DNA from: Lotus japonicus
Lineage: Eukaryota; Streptophyta; Magnoliopsida; Fabales; Fabaceae
Length of the DNA stretch: 64,000 bases
Assembly: GCF_012489685.1 (NCBI RefSeq)
Contig: NC_080046.1
Coordinates: forward strand, 20,831,304 to 20,895,303
Direction: 5' to 3'
Below, piece after piece: positions 10,686 through 21,665 of the stretch (its first letter is position 1; every line of letters begins with the position of its first letter). Made by a program: the position numbers and the translations under genes. Under the pieces are notes generated by a model that saw only the letters and a list, made by a program, of their open reading frames with translations, searched no databases and was not told where the DNA came from.

Positions 10686-11562
10686 TGTTGGAACATGTTG
10701 CCATGCATTTTGTCAAAACAACTGATTGTCGAAGCAGATGTCGTGGCATCTGATCTCGTGAAGCTAGGGCATCAGTCCTCAGCTTGTGTTTCTGTTGTGG
10801 GCCCTCTGAAGATTTGCTGAAGATATGTTTTTGAGTTACTTGAGGAGCAAGTAGCTATTCCAGAAGGGTTTATTTGTTGGGTTGTTATTTGTTGAAACAA
10901 TCTTTGTTAAAAGATTGGTTTCTATCTTTACTTGTGCAATAAGAAACCGAATCTATCAAGATTGCGTTTTGAATTGCTGCTACTGCAATCTGTTTCTTCA
11001 GCCCGTGCCAACCCTAAAGCCCATGCTACCGCTGCTGAAGTCTATAAAAGGATGAAGACCTAAAACATGAAGGCGTCGAAGCTGATAGAGAGAGATCGAG
11101 TGTTTTAGGATTTGTTAATTGTGCTTTGTCCTTTGTTGGTTGTGAATCTGTCTTTGCTCACTGATTCTATAAAGCAAAGAGAGATTCTGTGTGTTTGATT
11201 GCGTTCAAACTCTACTTGTTCATTGTGTTTACCAATCACTGTGGCAGTGATTGAGAGAAAGTGAGAGGGGCTCTCATACTTAGGTTGAGATTCTAAGTAG
11301 AAATACACTGGGTAGATTAGGAAGTGAACTATGAACTGAGTTGTTCATGAGTGTCTGTAATTCCTGAATCTTGAGATAGTGGATTTCCTTTCTTTGGGTG
11401 CAAACCCTCCAGACGTAGGTGAAAGTTTTCACTGAACTGGGTTAACAATTACTGTGTGTTATTGTTTCTGCTGTTAAGTTTTGTGTTACTGTAAAGCAGT
11501 TGTCGAACCTCTCGTCCCAGCATCGTGCAGGACAATCGGATCAGAGGGAACCTAAATTTACA
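10686..11562 (+). repeat. 5' LTR of Sirevirus B
   Basis: 877 bp from TGTTGGAACATG to AATTTACA. It contains TATAAAAGG about 360 bases in (near 11043), a plausible TATA box. It is almost identical to 19273-20149. Confidence 0.95.
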
Positions 11563-11576
11563 ATTGGCATCAGAGC
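11563..11576 (+). other. primer-binding site of B (tRNA-iMet type)
   Basis: ATTGGCATCAGAGC directly follows the LTR. It matches the copia initiator-Met primer site TGGTATCAGAGC with one mismatch (C for T). Confidence 0.85.
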
Positions 11577-11627
11577 AGGCACCCTGTTCTGGTTGGGTGA
11601 GCTCCAGGGAGTTTGATTCAAGTTCTC

Positions 11628-12626
11628 ATGGATAACAAGGAGGGAGGATCAGTCAATAGGCCACCCATTCTGGATGGTACTAACTATGACTACTGGAAGG
11701 TTCGCATGACAGCCTTTCTCAAATCAATTGACAACAAGACTTGGAAAGCTATTGTCAAGGGTTGGAAGCACCCCACTAAGGCTGAGGTTGAAGGCACCTC
11801 TACTACTGTTGTGGAAAAACCTGAAGAAGAATGGACCAGTGTTGAAGATGAAGCTGCTCTTGGAAATTCAAAGGCTCTAAATGCTATCTTTAATGGAGTT
11901 GACAAGAATATGTTTAGGCTGATCAATACGTGTACTGTGGCAAAGGATGCTTGGGAAATTCTGAAAACAACACATGAAGGAACTACTCGAGTAAGGATGT
12001 CAAGGCTTCAGATGCTTACTACTCAATTTGAAAATTTGATGATGACTGAAGAAGAGACTATTTCAGAATTCCACATGCGTGTCCGTGACTTGTCTAATGC
12101 TTCATTTGCTTTGGGAGAACCTATGTCAGATGAGAAGCTTGTAAGGAAGATCTTGAGATCTCTTCCTCAGAAGTTTGCTATGAAAGTCACTGCAATTGAG
12201 GAGGCTCAAGACATCGAGAACATGAAGGTTGATGAACTTATTGGCTCTTTGCAGACATTTGAGTTGAAACTGAGTGGAAAATCTGAGAAGAAGAATAAGA
12301 GTATTGCTTTTGTGTCAAACACTGATGAAGGTGATGATGAAGATTGTGAGGGTGAAAATCTTTCAGAGGCTCTGGCCATGCTAGCAAGAAAATTCAACAG
12401 AGCATTGAGAAAAATTGACAAAAGAACCAGGCCTAATGTCCAGGACATGAAGTTTGATAACAAACCCAAGCCTTCTAATTCACAGAGGAAGACCAAAGAA
12501 GAAGAAAGATCTGGTCAGAATAAAGGAGTGCAGTGTCATGAATGTGAAGGATATGGTCATATCAGGTCTGAATGCGCCACCTATCTAAAGAAGCAGAAGA
12601 AAGGTCTGAATGCGCCACCTATCTAA
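11628..12626 (+). pseudogene. gag of Sirevirus B, truncated by 38-bp duplication
   Basis: The start is taken at MDNKEGGS, the second ATG in the frame, which fits copia gag beginnings. The protein holds the copia capsid-like domain (residues ~10-200; PPILDGTNYDYWK, MRVRDLSNA) and a CX2CX4HX4C knuckle [14 protein letters not shown] near residue 310. A 38-base unit beginning AGGTCTGAATGCGCC is present twice in tandem from 12564, with the start of a third copy at 12640. Since 38 is not divisible by three, gag runs into a TAA at 12624-12626 and is out of frame with pol. No other gag lesion is seen. Confidence 0.88.
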
Positions 12627-15600
12627 AGAAGCAGAAGAAAGGTCTGAATGCGCCACATATCAGGTCAGATGAAGACACTGAAGATGAGGAGGAGATATCT
12701 GCAAACAAAGTCAATGCTTTCTCTGGAACCATCTATGTGTCTGATACAAGTGATGAGGACATTACAGATGAGGAACTGGCTGAGACTTACAAGCTGCTAC
12801 ACATCAAGTGGGAAGAGGCATGTAAACTTGTGAGAGAAAAGCAAAGTGAGATAGAACAACTTGTTTCTCAGAATGAAAGACTGAAAGAGCTCAGCACAAA
12901 GCTGAAGGAAGATCTGGAGGAATGGCAAAGTAAGTTTAATAATGCTGATGTTATTGAAAAGGCTAATCTAGTGTTGATCAATGCAAGACTTCAAGAGGAA
13001 GTGGCAACTCTGACAAGAAAGCTTGAAGCTACTCACAAATCTGTTAGAATGTTGAACAGTGGTTCTGATATGCTTGATGAAATTCTGAAAGAAACTAGCA
13101 AGCAAGGAGGGAGTCTGAAGGGAATTGGCTTTGACTATAAAACATCAAGCAAAGAAAATCAGAAAGGTTCAAAGAAGTTTGTGTCTGCTGCAAAACAAAC
13201 TGAATTCAAGAAGCCCATAAATTATCAGTTGTCAGATTCATTACCTCGACATGCACCTTTGCATGTGAAACCCCAGCTTAAGCTTGACAAAACTGTACCT
13301 TGGAAGTGTCACTACTGTGGTAAGAATGGTCATATAAAGCCCTACTATTACAGGTTATATGGTTATCCTCAGATGCACGAGAAAAAGCCTGTTCAGATGA
13401 GGAAGCAATGGAAGCCCAAGGGTGAAGTCAGATGTCAGGTAGCCTACACGTCCTTCAGAGCATCATCAAAGGAAGATTGGTATTTTGATAGTGGCTGCTC
13501 AAAGCACATGACAGGAAACAAGAGCTTCTTGCAAGACGTCAGAAGTCACTCCACCAACTATGTTACTTTTGGAGATGGAGCTAAAGGAAAGATCAAGGGA
13601 GTAGGAAAACTTGTTAGCACAGAATCTCCTAACTTGAACAATGTGTTACTTGTGAATGGTTTAACAGCCAACCTAATCAGCATAAGTCAACTGTGTGATC
13701 AAGGATATGATGTGAAGTTCAATAAGATAGAATGTGTTGTGACCACTGATGATGAGAAGGTTGTGATGAGAGGAGTCAGATCAAAAGACAACTGTTATAT
13801 GTGGACATCAGAAGAAAAAGCTCATGTTTCCAGATGTTTGTTAACTAAAGAAGATGAGGTGAATGTATGGCATCAAAGACTAGGACATCTCAACTACAGG
13901 AGCATGCAAAAGATTCTTGCAAATGAAGCAATAAGGGGATTGCCCAATTTGAGCTTGGGAGAAGGAAAGCTATGTGGAGAATGTCAGATTGGTAAGCAAA
14001 CCAAGGTGCCACACAAGATGCTCCAGCATCAGACCACGACAAAGGTTCTGGAATTGCTTCACATGGATCTCATGGGTCCCATGCAGGTTGAAAGCTTGGG
14101 AGGAAAAAGGTATGTGTTTGTCTGTGTAGATGATTTTTCAAGGTATACATGGGTTGAATTTATGAGAGAAAAATCAGAGACTTTTGAAATATTCAAGAAT
14201 CTATGTATAAGACTTCTGAATGAGAAGGACTGTGTGATTGTGAGAATCAGAAGTGATCATGGAAGGGAGTTTGAGAATTCAAAATTCTTGGAGTTCTGTG
14301 GAACAGAAGGTATTAGCCATGAATTTTCTGCCCCCATCACTCCACAGCAGAATGGAATAGTTGAAAGGAAAAATAGAACTCTCCAGGAATCAGCTAGAGT
14401 AATGTTACATGCTAAGAAGATTCCACACCAGTTCTGGGCTGAAGCTATGAGTACTGCTTGTTACATACATAATAGAGTCACCATCAGGGCAGGGACATCC
14501 TCTACACAGTATGAGCTATGGAAAGGTAGAAAGCCGTCTGTAAAATACTTTCACATATTTGGAAGTAAATGTTATATCCTTGCAGACCGTGATCCTAAGA
14601 GGAAGCTTGATCCTAGAAGTGATGAAGGAATTTTCATGGGGTATTCTATGAACAGCAAAGCTTATAGAGTTTTTAACTCTCGCACAAGGACCATGATGGA
14701 ATCTGTGAATGTGACTGTGGATGATGAACCAAGCAAGAAGGAAGAAGCAGTTTTGAATGAAGATGATGATGGTGCTGATGTTCCAGCCGATGCTTCAGCA
14801 ACCGCCCTCGACAATGAGTCAGAAACAAGTGCTGATGAAAAGGAAGACAAAGATATCACATCAAACAAAGCTCCATCAATCAGGGTTCAGAAGAATCATC
14901 CTCAAGAAAACATTATTGGGAATCTTCGAGAAGGGGTAACTACCAGATCCAGAAGTATGATTGCTTACAGTTGTTTCATTTCTAAGATAGAACCCAAGAA
15001 TGTAAATGAAGCTCTCACTGATGAATACTGGATAAATGCTATGCAAGAGGAGCTAGAGCAATTCAGGAGAAATGAAGTATGGGAGTTAGTGCCTAGGCCT
15101 GAAGAAGTAAACATCATTGGCACTAAGTGGATATTCAAGAACAAATCAGATGAAACTGGAACAGTCACAAGGAATAAAGCAAGGCTAGTGGCTCAAGGAT
15201 ATACTCAGATAGAAGGGGTTGATTTTGATGAAACCTTTGCTCCAGTAGCTATACTGGAATCTATAAGACTCTTGTTAGGTGTTGCTTGTCTCTTGAAGTT
15301 CAGACTTTATCAGATGGATGTGAAGAGTGCTTTTCTGAATGGCTATTTGAATGAAGAAGTATATGTTGAACAACCTAAAGGGTTTATAGATCCACATCAT
15401 CCAGATCATGTGTACAAACTGAGGAAAGCATTGTATGGCTTGAAGCAAGCACCTAGGGCTTGGTATGAAAGGTTAACTGAGTTTCTTGTAGGCAATGGTT
15501 ACTGCAAGGGAGGAATTGATAAAACTCTGTTCGTGAAGAATGTCAAAGGAAAGCTCATGATAGCACAGATCTATGTGGATGACATTGTATTTGGAGGAAT

Positions 15601-16519
15601 GTCGAACTCAATGGTGGAGCATTTCGTTCAACAAATGAAATCTGAATTTGAGATGAGCTTAGTTGGTGAATTGAATTATTTTCTAGGACTACAAGTCAAG
15701 CAAATGGAGGATTCTATGTTCATATCTCAGAGTAAGTATGCTAAAGGCTTAGTTAAGAAATTTGGCCTTGAAAAGGCTGGTCACAAGAGAACCCCTGCTG
15801 CTACACACATCAAAATGTCCAAGGATGAGCAAGGAGAAGATGTTGATCAAAGTCTCTATAGAAGTATGATTGGAAGCTTGTTGTACCTTACTGCTAGCAG
15901 ACCTGACATCACCTTTGCTGTCGGTGTATGTGCAAGATATCAAGCAGCTCCTAAGGCTAGTCATCTGCTACAAGTCAAGAGAATTATCAAGTACATCAAT
16001 GGCACGAGTGACTATGGTATTCTCTATACTCATGATACAAATTCTTCGTTAGTTGGTTTCTGTGATGCAGATTGGGCAGGTAGTGCAGATGATAGAAAGA
16101 GCACATCTGGTGGATGTTTCTTCCTAGGGAATAATCTGATTTCATGGTTTAGCAAGAAGCAGAATTGTGTCTCATTGTCTACAGCTGAAGCAGAGTATAT
16201 TGCAGCTGGAAGTAGTTGTACTCAACTCATGTGGATGAAGCAAATGTTGAAGGAGTATGATGTTGAACAGGATGTCAAGACATTGTACTGCGACAATCTC
16301 AGTGCAATCAATATTTCCAAGAATCCCATACAGCATAGCAGGACCAAGCATATTGACATTAGACATCATTTTATTAGAGACTTGGTGGAGGATAAAATTA
16401 TCAATTTGGAGCATGTTACAACTGACAAGCAATTGGCTGATATTTTCACAAAACCCCTTGATGCAATCACTTTTGAAAAATTAAGAGGCAGTCTAGGGAT
16501 TTGTTTTTCTGATGCATAG
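12572..16519 (+). CDS. pol polyprotein of Sirevirus B (linker-PR-INT-RT-RH)
   Basis: One open frame of 1,315 codons. Residues ~40-170 form an acidic, coiled-coil-like gag C-terminal linker. A degenerate second knuckle is at ~250 ([15 protein letters not shown], last Cys replaced). Protease DSGCS is at 306. The GAG-pre-integrase HX3H-CX2C begins at ~433 ([10 protein letters not shown]). Integrase D499, D562 and E598 give the DD35E pattern, with [16 protein letters not shown] and [10 protein letters not shown] has [13 protein letters not shown] and YVDD at 1001. RNase H has [16 protein letters not shown] and ends DIFTKPL. All catalytic motifs look intact, so pol itself may be functional. Only the duplication at 12564-12640 separates it from gag. 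The ATG at 12572 is simply the first in the frame; native translation would come from gag. Confidence 0.93.
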   Translation: MRHLSKEAEERSECATYLKKQKKGLNAPHIRSDEDTEDEEEISANKVNAFSGTIYVSDTSDEDITDEELAETYKLLHIKWEEACKLVREKQSEIEQLVSQNERLKELSTKLKEDLEEWQSKFNNADVIEKANLVLINARLQEEVATLTRKLEATHKSVRMLNSGSDMLDEILKETSKQGGSLKGIGFDYKTSSKENQKGSKKFVSAAKQTEFKKPINYQLSDSLPRHAPLHVKPQLKLDKTVPWKCHYCGKNGHIKPYYYRLYGYPQMHEKKPVQMRKQWKPKGEVRCQVAYTSFRASSKEDWYFDSGCSKHMTGNKSFLQDVRSHSTNYVTFGDGAKGKIKGVGKLVSTESPNLNNVLLVNGLTANLISISQLCDQGYDVKFNKIECVVTTDDEKVVMRGVRSKDNCYMWTSEEKAHVSRCLLTKEDEVNVWHQRLGHLNYRSMQKILANEAIRGLPNLSLGEGKLCGECQIGKQTKVPHKMLQHQTTTKVLELLHMDLMGPMQVESLGGKRYVFVCVDDFSRYTWVEFMREKSETFEIFKNLCIRLLNEKDCVIVRIRSDHGREFENSKFLEFCGTEGISHEFSAPITPQQNGIVERKNRTLQESARVMLHAKKIPHQFWAEAMSTACYIHNRVTIRAGTSSTQYELWKGRKPSVKYFHIFGSKCYILADRDPKRKLDPRSDEGIFMGYSMNSKAYRVFNSRTRTMMESVNVTVDDEPSKKEEAVLNEDDDGADVPADASATALDNESETSADEKEDKDITSNKAPSIRVQKNHPQENIIGNLREGVTTRSRSMIAYSCFISKIEPKNVNEALTDEYWINAMQEELEQFRRNEVWELVPRPEEVNIIGTKWIFKNKSDETGTVTRNKARLVAQGYTQIEGVDFDETFAPVAILESIRLLLGVACLLKFRLYQMDVKSAFLNGYLNEEVYVEQPKGFIDPHHPDHVYKLRKALYGLKQAPRAWYERLTEFLVGNGYCKGGIDKTLFVKNVKGKLMIAQIYVDDIVFGGMSNSMVEHFVQQMKSEFEMSLVGELNYFLGLQVKQMEDSMFISQSKYAKGLVKKFGLEKAGHKRTPAATHIKMSKDEQGEDVDQSLYRSMIGSLLYLTASRPDITFAVGVCARYQAAPKASHLLQVKRIIKYINGTSDYGILYTHDTNSSLVGFCDADWAGSADDRKSTSGGCFFLGNNLISWFSKKQNCVSLSTAEAEYIAAGSSCTQLMWMKQMLKEYDVEQDVKTLYCDNLSAINISKNPIQHSRTKHIDIRHHFIRDLVEDKIINLEHVTTDKQLADIFTKPLDAITFEKLRGSLGICFSDA

Positions 16520-16756
16520 CAATTAGCGTGCCCCAGTGTGTTAACGGCTAGTTTATTCTTGGTCATCACTAACTGTCGTTGTGACATCAGCAGAGAGAAA
16601 GTTACTTCATGGTTCACTTATCCTATAACTACCTCCAACGGGCAAATTGTGTTCTCTCAACCGCTTGTGCATCTATCTTCTTCCAGTCATATCATCTCAC
16701 ATTTGCAGTTTTATTCCGTTGTTCTGTACTCTGTTTGTAATTGCTCTCGATTCATC

Positions 16757-18600
16757 ATGTCTCAAAGTTCAGGAAAGAAGGAATCTGTGAAGGCCAAGAT
16801 TGAAAGAACTGCTAAAGGAGTCAAGTGTATGGGTTTGAAGAGTGATTCTTCTCAACCATCTTCTGTGTCCAAGAAAGCTCCCAAGAAGATGAGATCACGA
16901 AACCCAACGTGTAAGGTCTACAAATCACAGGTCAAGAATAGCAAAGCTCCGAATGTTCCTATCCTTGAGGATGTTCCTGACGAAGAGGAAATCAATGATG
17001 AAGATTCTCCCGTGAAATCGCCCCCTGATGTTGTGCCTGATGTTGAGACATCTGGGTCTAAGGAAAGTTCTGCTCAAGAAAATTCTGGAAAGGATTCAAC
17101 TTCTCATGAAGATTCAGGTGGTGCTACCCAGCCTGATATCTCTGTATCATCCTCTTCTAAGGATGCTGATCCAAAGAATGATAACTCTGCGGGTATCAAC
17201 TCTTAAGAACCAATCCAGGATCCCGCCTCTGTTCAGAACATCTCTGATGATGCTTCTGATGATGTTCCTCTGACTGAGACCTATGCTGATAGTGTTGCTG
17301 CGAGGATGAAGAAGAAAAGAAGGATTTCTTCTCCTGAAGTCACTCCTACTCCATCAAAGAAATCCAGACAGGCCAGTGTGAAGAGTAAGGGAAAGCAAAA
17401 GGAAGAAAAGACTTCCACTGAGAAAAGAGGAAGATTTCTGTTGAAGTTGAAGACTCTGAGTCAGATGTTGAAGTCGGTGTCCAGGACATTCGATCTTCTG
17501 AGAAAACGAAGTTCTCTGGTAAGCGTATTCCTCAGAATGTTCCTGCTGTTCCTATTGATAGAGTGTTTTTCCACTTAGAAGAGAATGTTCAGAAGTGGAA
17601 GTTTTTTTGCAAGAGGAGAATGGCCAAGGAAAGGGAAGTTGGTTCTGATGTTCTTGAATGCAGAGATGTAATTGCACTAATTGAGAAAGCAGGTCTGATG
17701 AAGACTATTCAGAATGTTGGAAGGTGCTATGAGAAGCTTGTGAGAGAGTTCTTGGTGAATCTCTTTGTTGATGTAGGACTTCCTGACAGTGCAGAATTCA
17801 GGAAAGTCTATGTGAGGGCTGAATGTGTGATGTTTTCACCTGCTGTTATCAATCAAGCACTTGGCAGAAGTGCTATTGAATTTGTTGATGAAGAAGTGTC
17901 CATGGATGATGTTGCCAAGGAGCTTACTGCAGGTCATGTGAAGAAGTGGCCCAGCAAGAAGTTGTTGTCTACTGGAAATCTCAGTGTGAAGTATGCTATT
18001 CTTAACAGGATTGGTGCTGTGAATTGGGTTCCTACTCAGCATACCTCTGGTGTTTCTGCAACGCTTGCCAAGTTGATCTACAGGATTGGCAAGTCTATTG
18101 CTTTTGATTTTGGAACTTTCGTGTTTGAGCAAACATTGAAGCATGCTGATAATTGTGCTGTGAAGCTGCCTGTGTCATTTCCTTCACTTCTTACTGAGAT
18201 CATACTGAAGCAACATCCTCAGATTCTCAGGGCTGATGATGTGGCTATGTCTCGTGGTGTTCCAATCACTTTGGATCAACGTTTGTTTCTGGAGCCACAT
18301 GTGCTAGACATTGCTTTACCAACCAGCAGAACATCTGCTCCTCCTGTGACTGAATCTGGCACTAAGGCCATAATTGCTGAATTACTGGAAGTCTCCAAGG
18401 CTTTGCAGGAGACAATCAGGGTGAGTACTGCCAGGAAGCTCAAAGTTGAAGCGTTGCTACACAAGCTTCAAGAAGAAGAATGTCAAGGTGGTGAGCACCG
18501 TGCTGCTGCTACAGCTGCTCAGAAAGCGGGTAATGAAGAGGTGGAAGGTTCTGAAGAAAGTGCAGAAGGGTCTGGAGAGGAGTCAAGTTCTGAAGACTAG
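16757..18600 (+). pseudogene. envelope-like ORF of Sirevirus B, broken
   Basis: It starts 237 bases after the pol stop (MSQSSGKKESV). The N-terminal third is basic/Ser-rich, then acidic (DVPDEEE), with a Lys-rich NLS-like KKKRR. The C-terminal ~345 codons (from 17563) are globular (VQKWKFFCKRRM, FSPAVINQALGRS, NWVPTQHTSG), like the plant-transposon-protein domain of SIRE envelope-like ORFs, ending in an acidic tail. Breaks: an in-frame TAA at 17204-17206, and a 1-base frame change in the purine run around 17421-17436. Function in this class is unproven. Confidence 0.75.
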
Positions 18601-19272
18601 TTTGCTCTGATCTTGTGCAGAAGGGTCTGGAGAGGAGTCAAGCCCTGACTAGTTTTCTTTTGTTTTTGGATGCACCCTTTGCAAATTTGTGCTAAAAAGG
18701 GGGAGTAGTTAGTTGGATTGAAGATTCTATCTGCTGTAATGTTGCTGTAATGTTTTTTGTTTCTACTGTGAAGTTTTACTGTGAAGTTGCTTCTGATCGT
18801 GTTAGCTCTGATAGTGTTAGCTTTGGTTTGTTTAATTTGAAGACAAGTTCAAGATCATGGCTATGTTTGTCTCAAGAGGCAGTTTCTGTTGGCAGTATTT
18901 CTGATAGCTTATGTGTTGCTAACTTCTGAAGGCAGTATTTCTGAAACGTTATTTCTGAAACGTTATTTCTGAAACGTTACGTCTGATAGTAGTACTTCTG
19001 ATCAGTTGCTGCCAGCTTCTGATGGTAGTATTTTTGATACTATGGTGTTCAAGCTGTTCCATTTTGGTGTCATCATGTGCTTAGGCTGTTTGTACTTCTG
19101 GTTTTGTGTTTGTGAGTATTTTTGTTCCAACTATGTCTTCTGAAGAATGGTAGTTGGTTGTGTAGTTGCATCAGTTGAGGGGGAGATCTGACTAAGGGGG
19201 AGAATTGTTTCTCTAGTTTTTATCCTCTCTAATTGTGAGTTGTTTTAGACAAAATTTGACAAAGGGGGAGAT
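18601..19272 (+). other. B 3' non-coding region with multiple polypurine tracts
   Basis: No ORF. AAAAAGGGGGAG (about 18694), GAGGGGGAG (about 19178), AAGGGGGAG (about 19194) and AAAGGGGGAGAT directly before the 3' LTR (19261-19272). Serial polypurine tracts before the 3' LTR are a recognised Sirevirus trait; the last is the likely plus-strand primer. A threefold repeat of TCTGAAACGTTATT is near 18940-18980. Confidence 0.8.
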
Positions 19273-20149
19273 TGTTGGAACATGTTGCCATGCATTTTGT
19301 CAAAACAACCGATTGTCGAAGCAGATGCCGTGGCATCTGATCTCGTGAAGCTAGGGCATCAGTCCTCAGCTTGTGTTTCTGTTGTGGGCCCTCTGAAGAT
19401 TTGCTGAAGATATGTTTTTGAGTTACTTGAGGAGCAAGTAGCTATTCCAGAAGGGTTTATTTGTTGGGTTGTTATTTGTTGAAACAATCTTTGTTAAAAG
19501 ATTGGTTTCTATCTTTACTTGTGCAATAAGAAACCGAATCTATCAAGATTGCGTTTTGAATTGCTGTTACTGCAATCTGTTTCTTCAGCCCGTGCCAACC
19601 CTAAAGCCCATGCTACCGCTGCTGAAGTCTATAAAAGGATGAAGACCTAAAACATGAAGGCGTCGAAGCTGATAGAGAGAGATCGAGTGTTTTAGGATTT
19701 GTTAATTGTGCTTTGTCCTTTGTTGGTTGTGAATCTGTCTTTGCTCACTGATTCTATAAAGCAAAGAGAGATTCTGTGTGTTTGATTGCGTTCAAACTCT
19801 ACTTGTTCATTGTGTTTACCAATCACTGTGGCAGTGATTGAGAGAAAGTGAGAGGGGCTCTCATACTTAGGTTGAGATTCTAAGTAGAAATACACTGGGT
19901 AGATTAGGAAGTGAACTATGAACTGAGTTGTTCATGAGTGTCTGTAATTCCTGAATCTTGAGATAGTGGATTTCCTTTCTTTGGGTGCAAACCCTCCAGA
20001 CGTAGGTGAAAGTTTTCACTGAACTGGGTTAACAATTACTGTGTGTTATTGTTTTTGCTGTTAAGTTTTGTGTTACTGTAAAGCAGTTGTTGAACCTCTC
20101 GTCCCAGCATCGTGCAGGACAATCGGATCAGAGGGAACCTGAATTTACA
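19273..20149 (+). repeat. 3' LTR of Sirevirus B
   Basis: 877 bp, same ends as the 5' LTR, followed by target duplication ATCTG and the resumption of A1 pol. Confidence 0.95.
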
Positions 20150-20154
20150 ATCTG

Positions 20155-21665
20155 GTTCTGACTGGTTCGTCTTTGTTGCCCAGAATCAATTCCTTAGGAT
20201 GAGCTGCAGTGATTCTGCTCTTCTTCAGAGTTTGTGAATCAGAGTGACCAGCTTCTTCTTTTGGATCATCTTCCTCTGGTTCAGCTTCCTCTGGAGCTTT
20301 TCCTTTGTCAGAAACATTTATACTTAAATCTGCAAATTTCTCAACTAGCTTTGACTGGTCAGAGTCAAGCTTATCGTCAAATCTAACATGAATAGACTCT
20401 TCAATAGTCTTAGCATCAGTATTATAAAATCTAAAACCTTTAGATCTCTTAGAGTAACCAAGTAATAGACATTTAGAGGACTTAGCATCAAATTTATGCA
20501 ATCTATCCTTAGTATTAAGAACATAACAAACACAACCAAAAGGATGAAAGTAAGAAATGTTGGGTTTTATGTTCTTCCACAATTCATAGGGAGTCTTATT
20601 CAGAATTGGTCTCACAGAGATTCTGTTCTGAATGTAACATGCTGTATTTACTGCCTCTGCCCAAAAGTGCTTAGCCATGCCAGTTTCTTGGAGCATGGTT
20701 CTCGCCATCTCCTGAAGAGTTCTGTTCTTCCTCTCAACAACACCATTTTGTTGAGGAGTTATGGGACAAGAGAAATCATGTGCAATTCCATAGGAATCAA
20801 ACAGACTCTCAAACTTGTCATTCTCAAACTCTCCACCATGGTCACTTCTGACACGCACAATCCTACAAGCCTTCTCGTTTTGCACTTGGGCTATGAAGGT
20901 AGAGAACACAGCATGAGACTCATCCTTGCGGGTTAGAAACTTTACCCATGTCCAGCGGCTATAGTCATCAACGATAACCATCCCATATCTCTTGCCACCT
21001 ATAGACTCAGTTTTCACTGGTCCAAAAAGGTCGATATGTAGAAGTTCCAACGGCCTTGAGGTTGAGACAACATTCTTTGCCTTGAAAGGGACTTTTGTGA
21101 ATTTGCCTTTCTGACATGCTTCACAAAGAACGTCTGAAGCGAACTTCAGATTGGGTAAGCCCCTGACAAGGTTTAGCTTGCTCAGCTGAGAAATCTTTCT
21201 CATACTGGCATGCCCTAACCGTCTATGCCATACCCACTGCTCTTCAGTAACAGACAGAAGGCACTTCACATTCTGAGCCTCCAACTCAGATAATCTGATC
21301 TTATAAATGTTGTTCTTCCTCTTGCTGTTAAACAGAACAGAGCCATCGATCTGACTTACAGCCCGACAGGACTTTTGATTGAATATAACATCATAACCCT
21401 TGTCAGCTAATTGACTTATAGACAATAAGTTATGTGTTAAGCCGTCTACCAATAACACATTATCAATGCATGGACTACTATCTACACAAATAGTACCAGT
21501 ACCAACAATTTTACCCTTTTTGTTGCCACCAAAGCCAACTTCACCTCCAGGCTTAAGTTTTAGCTCTTGGAACATACGCCTTTCTCCCGTCATGTGACGC
21601 GAGCATCCACTGTCCAGATACCATGATTGGTGTTTCAGTGGAGCTATCAAGGATATCTGCAACAT
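20155..21665 (-). CDS. protease-integrase part of A1 pol (cut from RT by element B)
   Basis: The frame is open from the protease (WYLDSGCSRHMTG) through GAG-pre-integrase (WHRRLGHASM) and integrase (LLHIDLFGP, SDHGGEFEN, GVVERKNR, the DD35E set) to the acidic linker before RT (EEAEPEEDD). It stops only where element B was inserted. Its first ~110 bases overlap gag in a different frame (+1 relative to gag), so protease is not in frame with gag. A2 has lost about 1.18 kb of this segment, so this is the only integrase of family A in the window. Confidence 0.85.

Larger units (their letters stand above)
10686..20149 (+). mobile_element. Sirevirus-type copia element B, full length, 9,464 bp
   Basis: Two 877-bp LTRs bound a tRNA-iMet-type primer site, gag, pol (PR-INT-RT-RH), an envelope-like ORF and several AAGGGGGAG polypurine tracts. 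Perfect 5-bp duplications ATCTG flank it (10681-10685 and 20150-20154). The empty site is at about 45150 in A2. It lies in the opposite orientation inside the pol of A1. The LTRs differ at only about six positions, all transitions, so insertion is recent. It is nevertheless defective (38-bp duplication in gag, stop and frameshift in env-like). Confidence 0.95.

Noticed and set aside
16538..16756. start of the B env-like ORF at 16538
   Set aside because: The frame is open but begins right after the pol stop and has leader-like composition. The ATG at 16757 gives the charged N-terminus usual for these proteins.
18601..19272. antisense ORF in element B like that of family A
   Set aside because: No comparable ORF is found between the env-like ORF and the 3' LTR of B.
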